Origin: Lactiplantibacillus pentosus
Lineage (GTDB): Bacteria > Bacillota > Bacilli > Lactobacillales > Lactobacillaceae
Direction: 5' to 3'
Assembly: GCF_003641185.1 (NCBI RefSeq)
Contig: NZ_CP032757.1
Coordinates: forward strand, 1,798,001-1,862,000
DNA length: 64,000 bases
Below the pieces are notes generated by a model. It was not told the origin of the DNA. It did no database searches and worked only from the letters and a program-made list of their open reading frames with translations. Each line of letters starts with the position of its first letter. The first letter of the stretch is position 1. Shown here piece after piece: positions 9,295 through 18,753 of the stretch. The position numbers and the translations under genes are program-made.

Positions 9295-10329
9295 TTAAAG
9301 CGTTTGTTTGTAATTAACAAGTTCCGGTGATAGTAGGATTTTATCACCCATCTGATGTAAATCAGCAATCGAGGTTGCACCGACCAGTGCTAAGAGCCGT
9401 TTTAATTGGCTTTGCCAGTCAGTTAGCATTGCAATAACTTCATCGTCAGTATGGTGGAGCAACGCGTGGAGTACGGTCCCAGCCATTCCGACAGCATCCG
9501 CTCCCAGCAACAGGGCCTTCAAGACATCGAGTGGCTGGCGAATGCCACCAGCTGCAAAAATCGTCAAGTCTTGTGGATGGCCTTGAACACTCAGCAAGGA
9601 TTCGACGGTGGTCAGTCCAAAGTCATGCAGATAGGCCATGTCACGCTGCGGTCGGCGCCGATTTTCGATATCTACGAAGTTGGTCCCGCCATGACCACCG
9701 AGATCGATGTAGCGGACACCGGCCTGGTAAAGTTGTTCCATGGTTGGCTTAGAAATGCCAAAGCCGACTTCCTTGACGATCACTGGTACGGGTAAAGCTT
9801 GGACCAGCGTTTGAATATTGGCCAGCCAATGAAAGTCGCGGTCTCCCTCGGGCATGACGATTTCTTGGACGACGTTTAGATGCAATTCGAGCGCATCAGC
9901 TTTTAACATTTTGATTGCTGTTTGGGCGGCTGTCAGCGGATGACCGGCGCCGAGGTTACCAAAAATCAACCCATCAGGATTATTGGTCCGCATACTGCTA
10001 AAGGTGTCAGCTAATTGGGAATCTTTGATGGCGACACTTTGCGAGCCGGTCGCAATCGGTAAGCCGCAAGCCGCCGCAATTTTTCCAAGCCGTGCATTTA
10101 GTTCGCCAGTGTGCGGGGAGCCGCCAGTCATGGCTTCGATATAGAGCGGACTGTCCCAGTGCCACTGTCCAATGGTCGTCTTTAAATTGACGTCGGCGAC
10201 TGCGGTTTCAGGTAGGGCATCGTGGCGAATCCGGACTTGGTCGAAGCTATTTGGTTGATCCCCATGATAGTACTTCTCGGCCAGGGAAACGTGTTCGTCT
10301 TTACGATGAGATTGTTGACTTTGTGGCAT
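9295..10329 (-). CDS. fni: Isopentenyl-diphosphate delta-isomerase, type 2 (FMN-dependent)
   Basis: Interconverts isopentenyl and dimethylallyl diphosphate, the last step before prenyl chain assembly. The 344-residue length is normal. Marks are the N-terminal [20 protein letters not shown], the Gly-rich GGHGGTNF and [24 protein letters not shown], which bind FMN phosphate. It is the last gene of the minus-strand operon mvaK1-mvaD-mvaK2-fni, and its ATG follows GGAGGTGG. A terminator-like hairpin precedes it, so its level may be lower than that of the kinases. Confidence 0.95.
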   Translation of the reverse strand: MPQSQQSHRKDEHVSLAEKYYHGDQPNSFDQVRIRHDALPETAVADVNLKTTIGQWHWDSPLYIEAMTGGSPHTGELNARLGKIAAACGLPIATGSQSVAIKDSQLADTFSSMRTNNPDGLIFGNLGAGHPLTAAQTAIKMLKADALELHLNVVQEIVMPEGDRDFHWLANIQTLVQALPVPVIVKEVGFGISKPTMEQLYQAGVRYIDLGGHGGTNFVDIENRRRPQRDMAYLHDFGLTTVESLLSVQGHPQDLTIFAAGGIRQPLDVLKALLLGADAVGMAGTVLHALLHHTDDEVIAMLTDWQSQLKRLLALVGATSIADLHQMGDKILLSPELVNYKQTL

Positions 10330-10357
10330 CAGGCCACCTCCAATATCAGGTTAATCT

Positions 10358-10390
10358 GAAAACGAGTCTGGCAGGGTGTGCCAGGCTCGT
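10358..10390 (-). terminator. Intra-operon hairpin between mvaK2 and fni
   Basis: A 12-bp stem (ACGAGCCTGGCA with TGCCAGACTCGT, one mismatch) followed by TTTTC on the minus strand. With so short a T run it probably works as a partial terminator or RNA stabiliser rather than as the end of the operon. Confidence 0.6.
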
Positions 10391-10401
10391 CAGTAACAGG
10401 C

Positions 10402-11493
10402 TTAAGAATTTGGTAAGACGGTATCTTGCACCGTGTGAACGTTTAAATTGAGTTGTTCGATACCTTCAGCGGCCCAAGCCGCTAAGAGCGGTTGGGGGTC
10501 GATCGCTTGATTGATCAAGACGATGCCGCAATCCCCACCGCCAGCACCAGAAGTTTTAGCCGCTGCGCCGGCGTTTTCAGCCAATTGAATCATGCGTTGT
10601 AATAGTGGCGTTTCAATCGTCACGTGACTAAACGTACCGAGCTTTTGTAGCAACTGTCGGTTGAGCCGCAATTCCGTTTGAATCGCATCCAGGCCACCGT
10701 GGTGAAAACCAGTGATCATGCGTTTCAGACAGGCTTTACTGGCTTGTAAGAAGGTCTGGTATTCACGGCGCTGTTTGGCCTTGACCAACGCGACCTTATC
10801 GACTAAGCGCGAGGTTGAAGCCGGCGAGCCGGTCCAGCCAATCATCAAACGCAAGTCAGCAGGTGGTGTTAAGAGTTCAATGCTCAAATCTGGCCAAGTC
10901 ATTGCCAATAGTTCGCTGAGACTGGATTGGGCTTGTTGTAGCTGCAACCAATCACGATCAAACGAGTGGTAGGCGATCCAACCGCCGTAAACACTCGCCG
11001 CAATATCGCCCAGTGAACCATTTCCCTGAACAGAGAGGTGGGCAATCGCCGCTAGTTTGAAGAGCTTCGGCTTATCCATTGGTAAGTGGTAAAACTCGCA
11101 TAACGCCTTGACGGTGGCCACGGTGACCGCAGCCGAAGAACCAAGACCGTATTTTTTGCCGTCAGCGCTATCAAGTTCACTGTTGATCCCGAGGTGGTAT
11201 ACCCCGAGGTCACGGCCTAGTTCGTGGGCATAGCTTTCAGTGTAACTGATTGCTGCCAAAATATAATGGAAGGGGTTATCACGATTATCGAAGACCATCG
11301 CATCGCCCTGACGTCGCCAAACGATTGAGTTTTCTTGGTATTGTTCTGAAACGATACTCCCAATCGTTTCGCTAGGTGAAATCGTTGCGGTCACGAACTG
11401 GTCGAGCGCAACGATAATTGCTGGATAACCGCTTTCCACCACTGCGTATTCGCCGGCAATGTAGAGTTTTCCAGGAGCTTTCACCGTTATCAT
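10402..11493 (-). CDS. mvaK2: Phosphomevalonate kinase
   Basis: Phosphorylates 5-phosphomevalonate with ATP. It is a GHMP kinase: N-terminal KAPGKLYIAGEYAVV, the ATP loop KYGLGSSAAVTVA and the C-terminal KTSGAGGGDCGI. I start it at the ATG at 11493 (363 residues) because AAAGGA lies nine bases upstream; the ATG at 11511 precedes that site. Neighbours are mvaD and fni in the standard Gram-positive mevalonate order. Confidence 0.94.
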   Translation of the reverse strand: MITVKAPGKLYIAGEYAVVESGYPAIIVALDQFVTATISPSETIGSIVSEQYQENSIVWRRQGDAMVFDNRDNPFHYILAAISYTESYAHELGRDLGVYHLGINSELDSADGKKYGLGSSAAVTVATVKALCEFYHLPMDKPKLFKLAAIAHLSVQGNGSLGDIAASVYGGWIAYHSFDRDWLQLQQAQSSLSELLAMTWPDLSIELLTPPADLRLMIGWTGSPASTSRLVDKVALVKAKQRREYQTFLQASKACLKRMITGFHHGGLDAIQTELRLNRQLLQKLGTFSHVTIETPLLQRMIQLAENAGAAAKTSGAGGGDCGIVLINQAIDPQPLLAAWAAEGIEQLNLNVHTVQDTVLPNS

Positions 11494-11542
11494 GCCATCA
11501 TGTCCTTTCATGGCCAGTCATGACCATTTAAATTAAACTGCA

Positions 11543-12523
11543 TTAATTTTCTGTTATCGTGATTCCAGGACCGGGTTTGGCAACAATCAGTTGTTCAGGT
11601 TCGAAATATTGTTGTAACGCTGTCTTAATCACGTCAGTATCCTGACCCGCACAAATGATTTTAACGTTCGGGCCAGCGTCCAAAGTATAATAACAGTTTA
11701 CCCCTTGTGAACGCAAGTCGGTGACCGCCTGAATTGCGGTTAACGTCTCAGCGGTAAAATAGTTAAACGCGGGTTCGGCACTCAAATTAAGCGCGTGCAT
11801 CCGCATCGCATTGGTCTCTGCGATTTGTCCGACCTGTTGTAAGTCACGGGCCGCGATCGCTTGTCGCATCCGTTTCAAATCGGCTTCGGCGGTCTGGACC
11901 CAAGCTGGATAGTAAGGGGAGGTTTGAACGACTCGTGCCATGCCAGCAGTCGAACTGATTGGTTTTTGCGTGGCCTTGAGTACGACGGCAATCATCTGGA
12001 TATCCCAATCCACCGGGTCCTGTAAGACTTCCGCGTAAGAACTAGCATCATCATGTCCGGCGTGCCATTCGACGAAGCCACCAAAAATCGAGCGGGTCGC
12101 TGAGCCAGACCCCCGACGTGCGAGTCGTGATAAGTCGGTCAAGTCGAGTTGCAAACCGGCTGCACGACTGGCCGCACCCGCTAAGGCGGCAAAGCCAGAA
12201 GCAGAGGAAGCCAGTCCCGCTGAGGTCGGCACGTGATTTTCAGTGACGACCTTGGCGTAGGCTGTCTGACCGCTTTGCTGGCGAACCAGGTCCAAAAACT
12301 GACTGATGCGGGCCGCTTTTTTGGCGGTCAGGCGCTGACCATTGAACTCAATTTCGTCGGCAGTCAGTTGTGTGGCAAAGGTCACGCTAGTTTGCGTATA
12401 GAAATGGTCTAAGGTGAGCGAGATACTGCCGTTTTGGGGTAGCATCAAGTCGGCATCCTTTTTGCCCCAGTATTTGACCAGCGCAATGTTGGTGTGGGCC
12501 TTTGCGGTTACAATTTTTGCCAT
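11543..12523 (-). CDS. mvaD: Diphosphomevalonate decarboxylase
   Basis: Converts diphosphomevalonate to isopentenyl diphosphate, CO2 and phosphate using ATP. Its 326 residues show family marks: AHTNIALVKYWGK near the N terminus, the phosphate loop PTSAGLASSASGFAAL and RRGSGSATRSIFGGF. The ATG follows a GGAGG-like site 21 bases after the mevalonate kinase stop. Confidence 0.96.
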   Translation of the reverse strand: MAKIVTAKAHTNIALVKYWGKKDADLMLPQNGSISLTLDHFYTQTSVTFATQLTADEIEFNGQRLTAKKAARISQFLDLVRQQSGQTAYAKVVTENHVPTSAGLASSASGFAALAGAASRAAGLQLDLTDLSRLARRGSGSATRSIFGGFVEWHAGHDDASSYAEVLQDPVDWDIQMIAVVLKATQKPISSTAGMARVVQTSPYYPAWVQTAEADLKRMRQAIAARDLQQVGQIAETNAMRMHALNLSAEPAFNYFTAETLTAIQAVTDLRSQGVNCYYTLDAGPNVKIICAGQDTDVIKTALQQYFEPEQLIVAKPGPGITITEN

Positions 12524-12544
12524 GAATTTTCCTCCAAAAGTTAA

Positions 12545-13483
12545 TTAATCATCAGTCAAAAGTGGTTCGACCCAAGTTGCCGTGGCCCCCGCAGCGCTTA
12601 ATTCTTGCGCGAGTTGGTTGGCGATACTAGCCTCAGGGGCGAGCGCGATCAAGCAGCCACCTTGGCCACTACCAGTGAGTTTTGCAGCTAAGGCACCATG
12701 CTGGCGGGCAACCGCGAGCAACTGTTCAAGCGCGGGATGACTGACACCTAGTGCCCGTAAATCATCTTGTGCGCCATTGAGTGCTGTTGCCAGTGTACCC
12801 AGATTGCCATCAGCTAGTGCAGTTCGTGCTTGGCGGGTCATGTCACCCAAGTGGTCGATTCTTTTTTGAATCGTGGCGCCCTCGATCATCAGTAAGTTAC
12901 GGACGGTCGCAACGGCAATTTTGGTCTGACTCTTAATACCAGTATCCGCAATGACTAAATATCCGGGCAATTTGACCGGAATTGGGAAATTTTCTCGTCC
13001 CTTGACGAACCAGACTGGTGATTTCGCGCTGGCCGTCGCCACGTCGAGCCCACTCGGTTGTCCATGGGTATAGCTCTCGGCAATGTTGGCCGTTGCTAAT
13101 AACGTTTGGTGTGAGAGCGGGCGTTCGAAAAAGTCATAGAACGCGCGGGTGACGGCAACTGCCGCGGCGGCTGAAGAGCCCATTCCACGTTCGGAAGGAA
13201 TATCGCTTGTAATATGAATATCAAAGCCTTGATCTGGCGCGTCGAAGCGTTCCAGCAAAGTTTTGATGAGGGTCTGAATACCCCCTAAATTGGCGGACAT
13301 CATGTTGAAGTCGCCGTTGAAGTACCGACTTTTAACGGTCTGAGCGGCATCGCGGCGATGAATCGTCGCCTGCATTTGAATCGTCGAAATTGGTAAGGCA
13401 ATCGCGGGTTGTCCATAGACGACGCCGTGCTCCCCAATTAAAATAATTTTGGCATGACTAGTACCGGTAGCTAGATTTTTCAA
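12545..13483 (-). CDS. mvaK1: Mevalonate kinase
   Basis: Phosphorylates mevalonate at C5. The 312-residue GHMP kinase has HAKIILIGEHGVVYG near the N terminus, the ATP loop ERGMGSSAAAAVA, the SGLDVAT substrate segment and KLTGSGQGGCLI near the C terminus. It is the first gene of the operon and starts with TTG at 13483, preceded by GAAAGGCAG at a rather long spacing. No ATG is available that would preserve the conserved N terminus. Confidence 0.94.
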   Translation of the reverse strand: MKNLATGTSHAKIILIGEHGVVYGQPAIALPISTIQMQATIHRRDAAQTVKSRYFNGDFNMMSANLGGIQTLIKTLLERFDAPDQGFDIHITSDIPSERGMGSSAAAAVAVTRAFYDFFERPLSHQTLLATANIAESYTHGQPSGLDVATASAKSPVWFVKGRENFPIPVKLPGYLVIADTGIKSQTKIAVATVRNLLMIEGATIQKRIDHLGDMTRQARTALADGNLGTLATALNGAQDDLRALGVSHPALEQLLAVARQHGALAAKLTGSGQGGCLIALAPEASIANQLAQELSAAGATATWVEPLLTDD

Positions 13484-13524
13484 TCGTGTCGCTGCCTTTC
13501 TGTAAGTAGATTGATAATAGCTTC

Positions 13525-13553
13525 ATAATACCTTATTCGCGTGGATTTTGCCA
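13525..13553 (-). promoter_or_regulatory. Possible promoter of the mevalonate operon
   Basis: On the minus strand TGGCAA and TATTAT are 17 bp apart, about 40 bases upstream of the mevalonate kinase start. The -10 element is good, the -35 element weak. Confidence 0.4.
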
Positions 13554-13734
13554 CGGCAACTACGGTTAGCGGCTGGATTTTAAGCTGAAATTAAGTTGGA
13601 CTGGTTTGGAAACTAACAAATTCAAGTGGCATGCAATACCTGTCGATTGTTTGTGCCATTAAAGGATGGCAACTAGTGGCGACTAGGCGTGAATATGGTA
13701 GAATTAGAAAATAATTAGAAATGAGGATGATTCC

Positions 13735-13977
13735 ATGTCAGAGACAGAAGTTTATCTGATTATGACCGGTTATGTCGAAGAAACGCCGAAGCAAGTCGGG
13801 GTCGTTGCCGCGGTCTACGTTTCAACAGATCTAAAGCGGGCACGGTCAAAACTAGCAACATTGCGACAAGCTCATCCCCAAACCTTCTATGAATTGTATC
13901 ATTGCCCACTGGATACGGACTTAGACCAGCTCAGTCATTATCCGTCAGTTGAGATTAGCCCTGCTGATTTCACCTAG
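13735..13977 (+). CDS. Small protein of unknown function (80 residues)
   Basis: I do not recognise a family. The frame has a clear ribosome site (GAGGATG, 8 bases before ATG) and a preceding TAGAAT-type -10 near 13699, so it is probably real. The protein is acidic, without membrane segments or a signal peptide, and the pattern beta strand, then a basic helix (LKRARSKLATLRQ), then beta strand suggests one small alpha/beta domain. It stands alone between the divergent mevalonate operon and dinG. Confidence 0.65.
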   Translation: MSETEVYLIMTGYVEETPKQVGVVAAVYVSTDLKRARSKLATLRQAHPQTFYELYHCPLDTDLDQLSHYPSVEISPADFT

Positions 13978-14010
13978 ACGAGGGGTCCGGGTCAATCTCA
14001 GTGCATGAAT

Positions 14011-14112
14011 ATGCTATAATTTAAAATGGTATGCGATAAGGCTGTCAATAATCCGTATGGCGCACTAATCAAATTGCTAGTGCGCCGCGGATACAGCATG
14101 CAACACGACAGC
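14011..14112 (+). promoter_or_regulatory. Extended -10 promoter and long 5'-leader hairpin of dinG
   Basis: TGCTATAAT at 14012-14020 is an extended -10 element with a poor -35. The predicted leader then folds into a long nested hairpin from GCTGTC (14041) to GACAGC (14112), with the inner perfect 9-bp stem GGCGCACTA/TAGTGCGCC. No T run follows, so it is not a normal terminator; it could control message stability or be a protein site. Confidence 0.5.
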
Positions 14113-14141
14113 TTTACAATCAATAATCTGGGGAAATGACC

Positions 14142-16946
14142 ATGAAACCAAACACAACTTATGCGGTCGTTGATATTGAGACGACCGGGACTAGTGTGAA
14201 GGACGGCGACCGCATCATTCAGATCGGTTGTGCGTTTGTAAAAAACAATAAAATAATTAATACCTTTGCCGCGGACGTTAACCCGTTAAGAACGGTACCC
14301 GCCGTGATTGAGAATTTGACGGGTATCAGTAATGCGCGGGTCCGCAAAGCACCGCCGTTTGATGACTTGGCGGGGACGATTTATAGCTTGTTGCAAGGAA
14401 CCGTTTTTGTTGCTCACAACGTTAATTTTGATTTGCCATTCATTAATGGAGAACTGCAGCGAGTCGGCTATCCGGAACTACCTATTCAGGCGGTGGATAC
14501 CGTTTCGCTCAGTCAAATCTTATTACCGACCGCGCCGAGTTTTCGTCTGCGCGATTTGAGTCACCAATTAAAGATCGACCACGAACATCCGCATGCCGCG
14601 GATAGTGATGCGATTGCGACGGCACACTTGTTTATCAAATTGCAGCAGCGCTTGGCACAGTTACCATTGATTACGCTGCAGCAGATGGTGCAACTCACAC
14701 CGGAATTGCCGCGCGAGACCGCTGACTTATTCGCCTACGCCTTCCAACAAGGCAAGCAGCATCCGCATCAACTGCCGAGTGGCTTAGTCATCAAAAATGG
14801 GCTGGCTTTGCGAAAACAACGACTGCCACAGCAGCCCGTTGGACGCAAGGCTGCCCGCTATCCGTTGACCAAAGCGCAGAAGCAACACTTATTTGGTGAC
14901 CGTTTAACTTATCGACCACAACAGGCACGGATGATGAACCAAATCTATCGTCACTATGCCAAGCAGCCGGCCGAACAACCGCCATTGTTAATCGAAGCAC
15001 CGACTGGGACCGGTAAAACCTTAGGCTACTTGTTACCATTAGCCTATTTGGCACAGGACGGCCAGCAAGTCGTGATTAGCACGGCAACGACGGTGTTGCA
15101 GACGCAATTGCGTGATCAAGGCGTCGGGCTGTTAAATCAGTTTTTGCCTGAGCCAGTGACGGCAGTCGTCATCAAGGGAAACCAACATTATGTGGACCTG
15201 AATCGGTTCGCCCGCGGATTAGCGTTACACGAACATTCCAAACAGACGCAGTTGCTGAAATTACGGGTGCTCGTGTGGTTGACGATGACGACGACCGGGG
15301 ACCTCGACGAATTGCACTTGAGTACCTATCAGGCGCCATATTTTAGTGAAATCGCCCATCACGGGGTAGCGTCACTTAAGGCGGATGACCCGTTCTTTAA
15401 GGAAGACTTTTTACGATTCCGTGACCAATTGACGGCTCAAGCAACGTTCATTATCACGAACCATGCTTACTTGATGCACCACGTGGCACAACTCGGTAGT
15501 CGGCAAGAACGGCCATTGCTGGTCTTAGATGAGGCCCAGCATTTAGCAGATGGCGTCGTCCGTGATTCACGTCAAAAATTCGACTTCAACGGCTACATGG
15601 CGACCTGTCATAGTTTGATCAGTCGCATCGATAGTGAACACCGACTGAACTTACGGGCGTTGTTTGCCGAACAGCCACAAGCCGATTATCGACTCAAACT
15701 GTTAGACAATTCGCTCAATGATACGGATCTGCATTTGCAACAACTGCAGGCGGCATTGGCACGCGCCTTCGTACCAGCGCAAAAGGGTGGCAATCAACCC
15801 GTGGAACTCGGCATCACGACTGATGAGCTGACCGAATTCTTTGCGGCCCATAATCCACTGATCAAACAATTACAAACGGCGATTGAAAACTGTTTCTTGC
15901 AATTTCAACAATTGAATGAGCAGTATCAACATGACCAGTCGCAAGTCTTACCGAGCGAGCAACACGTGTTAGACGATTTTGATAATCGCCTCCAACATTT
16001 GCGCCAAGGCTATGACTTGCTACGAACCTGGTTAGTGCCAGCCTCCCGCGAACAACGGGTCTTTTGGGTGAGTTTGAATCAGTGGCACGACCGGGGAAGT
16101 TTAACGCTGGCAGGAAGTTTAATCGATACGCAGGGCTACTTTAAGACGCAACTCTATCCCTATTTCAGCGCACCACTGTTGACTGGGGCGACGTTGTTTG
16201 CGACCGGTAAGTCTCAGTACGTTTATTCTCAGTTGGATTTGGACCAAGAGACTGCCAAGCATCACAAGTTGTCGACACCATTTGACTTAGCTCATCAGGC
16301 TCGTTTGCTGGTGGCAACTGACGCGCAGGCGAATGAACAACCGAGTGGTAAACAACGCGTGGCCTATTTGACACGCGCGATTCATGACATTGTGACGGCT
16401 ACACCGAAACAAACGCTGATCCTGTTCAATTCACTCAGCATGATTGAAGCGGTCTTCTATAGTTTGCACCAGACCAATTTGCCTGGTGACCGGGAAATCT
16501 TGGCACAAGGCGTCAATGGGAGCCGTGAAAAACTCCTGCGCCGGTTCACACAAGGCGACAACGCAATTCTGTTAGGCGCCGGCAGTTTCTGGGAAGGCAT
16601 CGATTTGCCGCAAGAACAGTTGGAACTGTTGATTGTGACCCAATTACCGTTTGAGTCGCCCGACCAAACGACGACCAAAGCGCGTTATCAGCAATTGCGG
16701 GAAGCCCAGCTCAATCCGTTTTATAATGAGGCCTTGCCGAAAGCGGCCTTGAAATTACGTCAGGGAATCGGTCGTTTGATTCGAACAGACCATGACCGCG
16801 GGGCCGCCGTGATTTTAGATGACCGGCTAATGACTAAGCGTTATGGGCAAACGATTATTAAGGCGTTGCCGAAGACCTTACCGCCGACAGCTGGGACGAT
16901 TCCGGAAATTACCGCCGAACTTCAAAGTTTTTTCAAAACTAAGTAA
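14142..16946 (+). CDS. dinG: DinG-type protein: DnaQ-like exonuclease fused to XPD-like helicase
   Basis: The 934-residue protein has two parts. Residues 1-165 are a DEDD exonuclease with all three motifs: VVDIETTG, AHNVNFDLPF and HAADSDAIATAH. From about residue 265 follows an SF2 helicase with Walker A (APTGTGKT), a Walker B box (LDEAQH) and motif VI (QGIGRLIRTDHDRG). The Fe-S cysteine cluster of E. coli DinG is not apparent, as in other Firmicutes. The role is probably DNA repair or processing of recombination intermediates. The ATG at 14142 suits the GGGGA site better than the ATG at 14136. The order dinG-ypmB-aspB-asnS-dnaD matches Bacillus. Confidence 0.92.
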   Translation: MKPNTTYAVVDIETTGTSVKDGDRIIQIGCAFVKNNKIINTFAADVNPLRTVPAVIENLTGISNARVRKAPPFDDLAGTIYSLLQGTVFVAHNVNFDLPFINGELQRVGYPELPIQAVDTVSLSQILLPTAPSFRLRDLSHQLKIDHEHPHAADSDAIATAHLFIKLQQRLAQLPLITLQQMVQLTPELPRETADLFAYAFQQGKQHPHQLPSGLVIKNGLALRKQRLPQQPVGRKAARYPLTKAQKQHLFGDRLTYRPQQARMMNQIYRHYAKQPAEQPPLLIEAPTGTGKTLGYLLPLAYLAQDGQQVVISTATTVLQTQLRDQGVGLLNQFLPEPVTAVVIKGNQHYVDLNRFARGLALHEHSKQTQLLKLRVLVWLTMTTTGDLDELHLSTYQAPYFSEIAHHGVASLKADDPFFKEDFLRFRDQLTAQATFIITNHAYLMHHVAQLGSRQERPLLVLDEAQHLADGVVRDSRQKFDFNGYMATCHSLISRIDSEHRLNLRALFAEQPQADYRLKLLDNSLNDTDLHLQQLQAALARAFVPAQKGGNQPVELGITTDELTEFFAAHNPLIKQLQTAIENCFLQFQQLNEQYQHDQSQVLPSEQHVLDDFDNRLQHLRQGYDLLRTWLVPASREQRVFWVSLNQWHDRGSLTLAGSLIDTQGYFKTQLYPYFSAPLLTGATLFATGKSQYVYSQLDLDQETAKHHKLSTPFDLAHQARLLVATDAQANEQPSGKQRVAYLTRAIHDIVTATPKQTLILFNSLSMIEAVFYSLHQTNLPGDREILAQGVNGSREKLLRRFTQGDNAILLGAGSFWEGIDLPQEQLELLIVTQLPFESPDQTTTKARYQQLREAQLNPFYNEALPKAALKLRQGIGRLIRTDHDRGAAVILDDRLMTKRYGQTIIKALPKTLPPTAGTIPEITAELQSFFKTK

Positions 16947-16960
16947 GAAACCATTCCGCA

Positions 16961-16998
16961 AACAGATAAATTTGCTATAATTAATTTATCTGTTTTTT
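16961..16998 (+). terminator. Terminator after dinG with a -10 element in its loop
   Basis: A perfect 12-bp stem (AACAGATAAATT with AATTTATCTGTT) is followed by a T run. The loop contains TGCTATAAT, an extended -10, so the same 40 bases may end the dinG message and start that of ypmB-aspB-asnS. Confidence 0.85.
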
Positions 16999-17012
16999 GA
17001 AAGGAAGAGCAT

Positions 17013-17513
17013 ATGCGAGTTCAACGTAGAAGGCGCCCTGAACGGCTCATTATGATTATCTTGGTTGTCATCTTGGCAATCATCGTAGCCGTATATGGGA
17101 CGTTATGGGCGGCACAGCGACCAATGCATCAAGCCCAAAAGACCGCTTATAGTCTTGCGGTCAGCAAAGGTAAGCTAAAGACGACCACGGCATTTTCACA
17201 GTACAATGGGACGAGTAGTTATTACGTTGTAACTGGGACTAACAGCAAGAACGTTCCAGTCTACGCGCTGATCAACACGAATAAGCATCATAAAACGACC
17301 GTTGTCAAACAGTCCGCTGGGATTTCACGGACGAAGGCGCTTAAAAAAGTTTGGTCGAAACGTAATCCTAGCAAGGTCATTAAGGCGACCCTTGGTGAAT
17401 ATGATGGCACCACCGTCTGGGAAATTACCTACTTGAATCAGAAAAAGAATTTGTGTTATGAAATCTTGCAGTATTCGAATGGGAACCAACTGAAATCGAT
17501 TATTAATATTTAA
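17013..17513 (+). CDS. ypmB: YpmB-like membrane-anchored protein (DUF5590)
   Basis: A 166-residue protein with a basic N terminus and one hydrophobic segment (about residues 13-33) followed by an extracellular domain with two PepSY-like halves. The position between dinG and aspB is the same as ypmB in Bacillus. Its function is not known; the topology suggests a cell-envelope role. The ATG follows AAAGGAAGAG. It lies 17 bp before the aminotransferase and is probably co-transcribed with it. Confidence 0.8.
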   Translation: MRVQRRRRPERLIMIILVVILAIIVAVYGTLWAAQRPMHQAQKTAYSLAVSKGKLKTTTAFSQYNGTSSYYVVTGTNSKNVPVYALINTNKHHKTTVVKQSAGISRTKALKKVWSKRNPSKVIKATLGEYDGTTVWEITYLNQKKNLCYEILQYSNGNQLKSIINI

Positions 17514-17530
17514 CGGTTAAAGGAGTGCGG

Positions 17531-18736
17531 ATGTACATGGAATTATCGCGTAAAGTAATGCAGATTCAACCGTCAGCAACACTAAAGATCAGTGCAACTG
17601 CCAAGCAAATGGTGGCGGATGGCATCGACGTTATCAATTTGGGTATCGGCGAACCCGATTACCAAACCCCTGATAATATTAAGCAGGCCGCCATTGACAG
17701 TATTCAAAATGGTCAAGCTAGCTTTTATACGCCAGCGACGGGCTTACCCGCACTGAAGGCGGCAATTAGTCAACGAATTGAAGCGGATCATCATTATCAT
17801 TTTGATCCCAGTCAAATTGTCGTGACGGATGGCGCCAAAATGGCGTTGTTCACCCTGTTCCAAGTCATCTTGAATCCGGATGACGAGGTTTTATTACCCG
17901 TCCCATACTGGGTCAGTTATTCGGAACAAGTTAAGTTGGCTGGTGGGGTACCAGTTGAAGTACCGACCGATGATCAACTGCGGTTCACGGCCGCTGACCT
18001 AGAAGCCCATCGGACAGCGAAGACCAAAGCATTGGTCTTGAATTCACCGCAAAATCCATCAGGGTTAGTCTTCAGCCGAGCTGAACTGACTGCCATCATG
18101 GACTGGGCCAATGAACACGATGTTTTGGTCGTGGCTGACGAAATTTATGAAAAGCTATTATATAACGGTAATCAATTTACATCCGTGTTAGAATTAGATG
18201 CGGCCAATATGGATCACGTTGTTTTGATCAATGGTGTTTCCAAGGCCTACTCAATGACTGGCTGGCGAATCGGGTATGCGGCTGGTCCTAAAGAAATCAT
18301 GGCGAAGATGGGTGTCGTACTCGGACACGCGGCCAGCAATCCGGCGGCCGTCTCGCAGTATGCGGCCATCGAAGCATTCAGTGGTGATCAGTCTTCAGTC
18401 GAAACGATGCGTCAAGGGTTTGAGGCGCGGTTGAATGAACTTTATCCGCTGATTGAGAGTCTGCCAGGCTTCAAGATGCCAGCTGGTAAGCCAGCAGGGG
18501 CCTTTTACTTGTTCCCAGACATCACCGAAGCCTTGCGCTTGACTGGTTATGCCGACGCGCCCGCGTTCGTGACGGCGGTGCTGCTTGAAGCACACGTCGG
18601 GTTAGTTCCTGGGGAAGCGTTTGGGTTACCAGGTTGCTTACGATTGAGCTATGCAACTGACATGGATTCGTTACGCGAAGCCCATCGACGTTTAGATAAA
18701 TTTATGACAGAAAAAATTGCTGAACAAGCAAAGTAA
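17531..18736 (+). CDS. aspB: Aspartate aminotransferase (class I, PLP-dependent)
   Basis: Transfers the amino group between aspartate and 2-oxoglutarate; here it would supply aspartate for the neighbouring asparaginyl-tRNA branch. The 401-residue protein carries VINLGIGEPDYQTPDN, NSPQNPSG, ADEIYEKL and the PLP lysine at position 238 in SKAYSMTGWRIGY, followed by the carboxylate-binding Arg of RLSYA near the C terminus. The ATG at 17531 lies six bases after AAAGGAG; the GTG at 17525 overlaps that site. Confidence 0.93.
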   Translation: MYMELSRKVMQIQPSATLKISATAKQMVADGIDVINLGIGEPDYQTPDNIKQAAIDSIQNGQASFYTPATGLPALKAAISQRIEADHHYHFDPSQIVVTDGAKMALFTLFQVILNPDDEVLLPVPYWVSYSEQVKLAGGVPVEVPTDDQLRFTAADLEAHRTAKTKALVLNSPQNPSGLVFSRAELTAIMDWANEHDVLVVADEIYEKLLYNGNQFTSVLELDAANMDHVVLINGVSKAYSMTGWRIGYAAGPKEIMAKMGVVLGHAASNPAAVSQYAAIEAFSGDQSSVETMRQGFEARLNELYPLIESLPGFKMPAGKPAGAFYLFPDITEALRLTGYADAPAFVTAVLLEAHVGLVPGEAFGLPGCLRLSYATDMDSLREAHRRLDKFMTEKIAEQAK

Positions 18737-18753
18737 CTGGAGGATGGAAGTAA

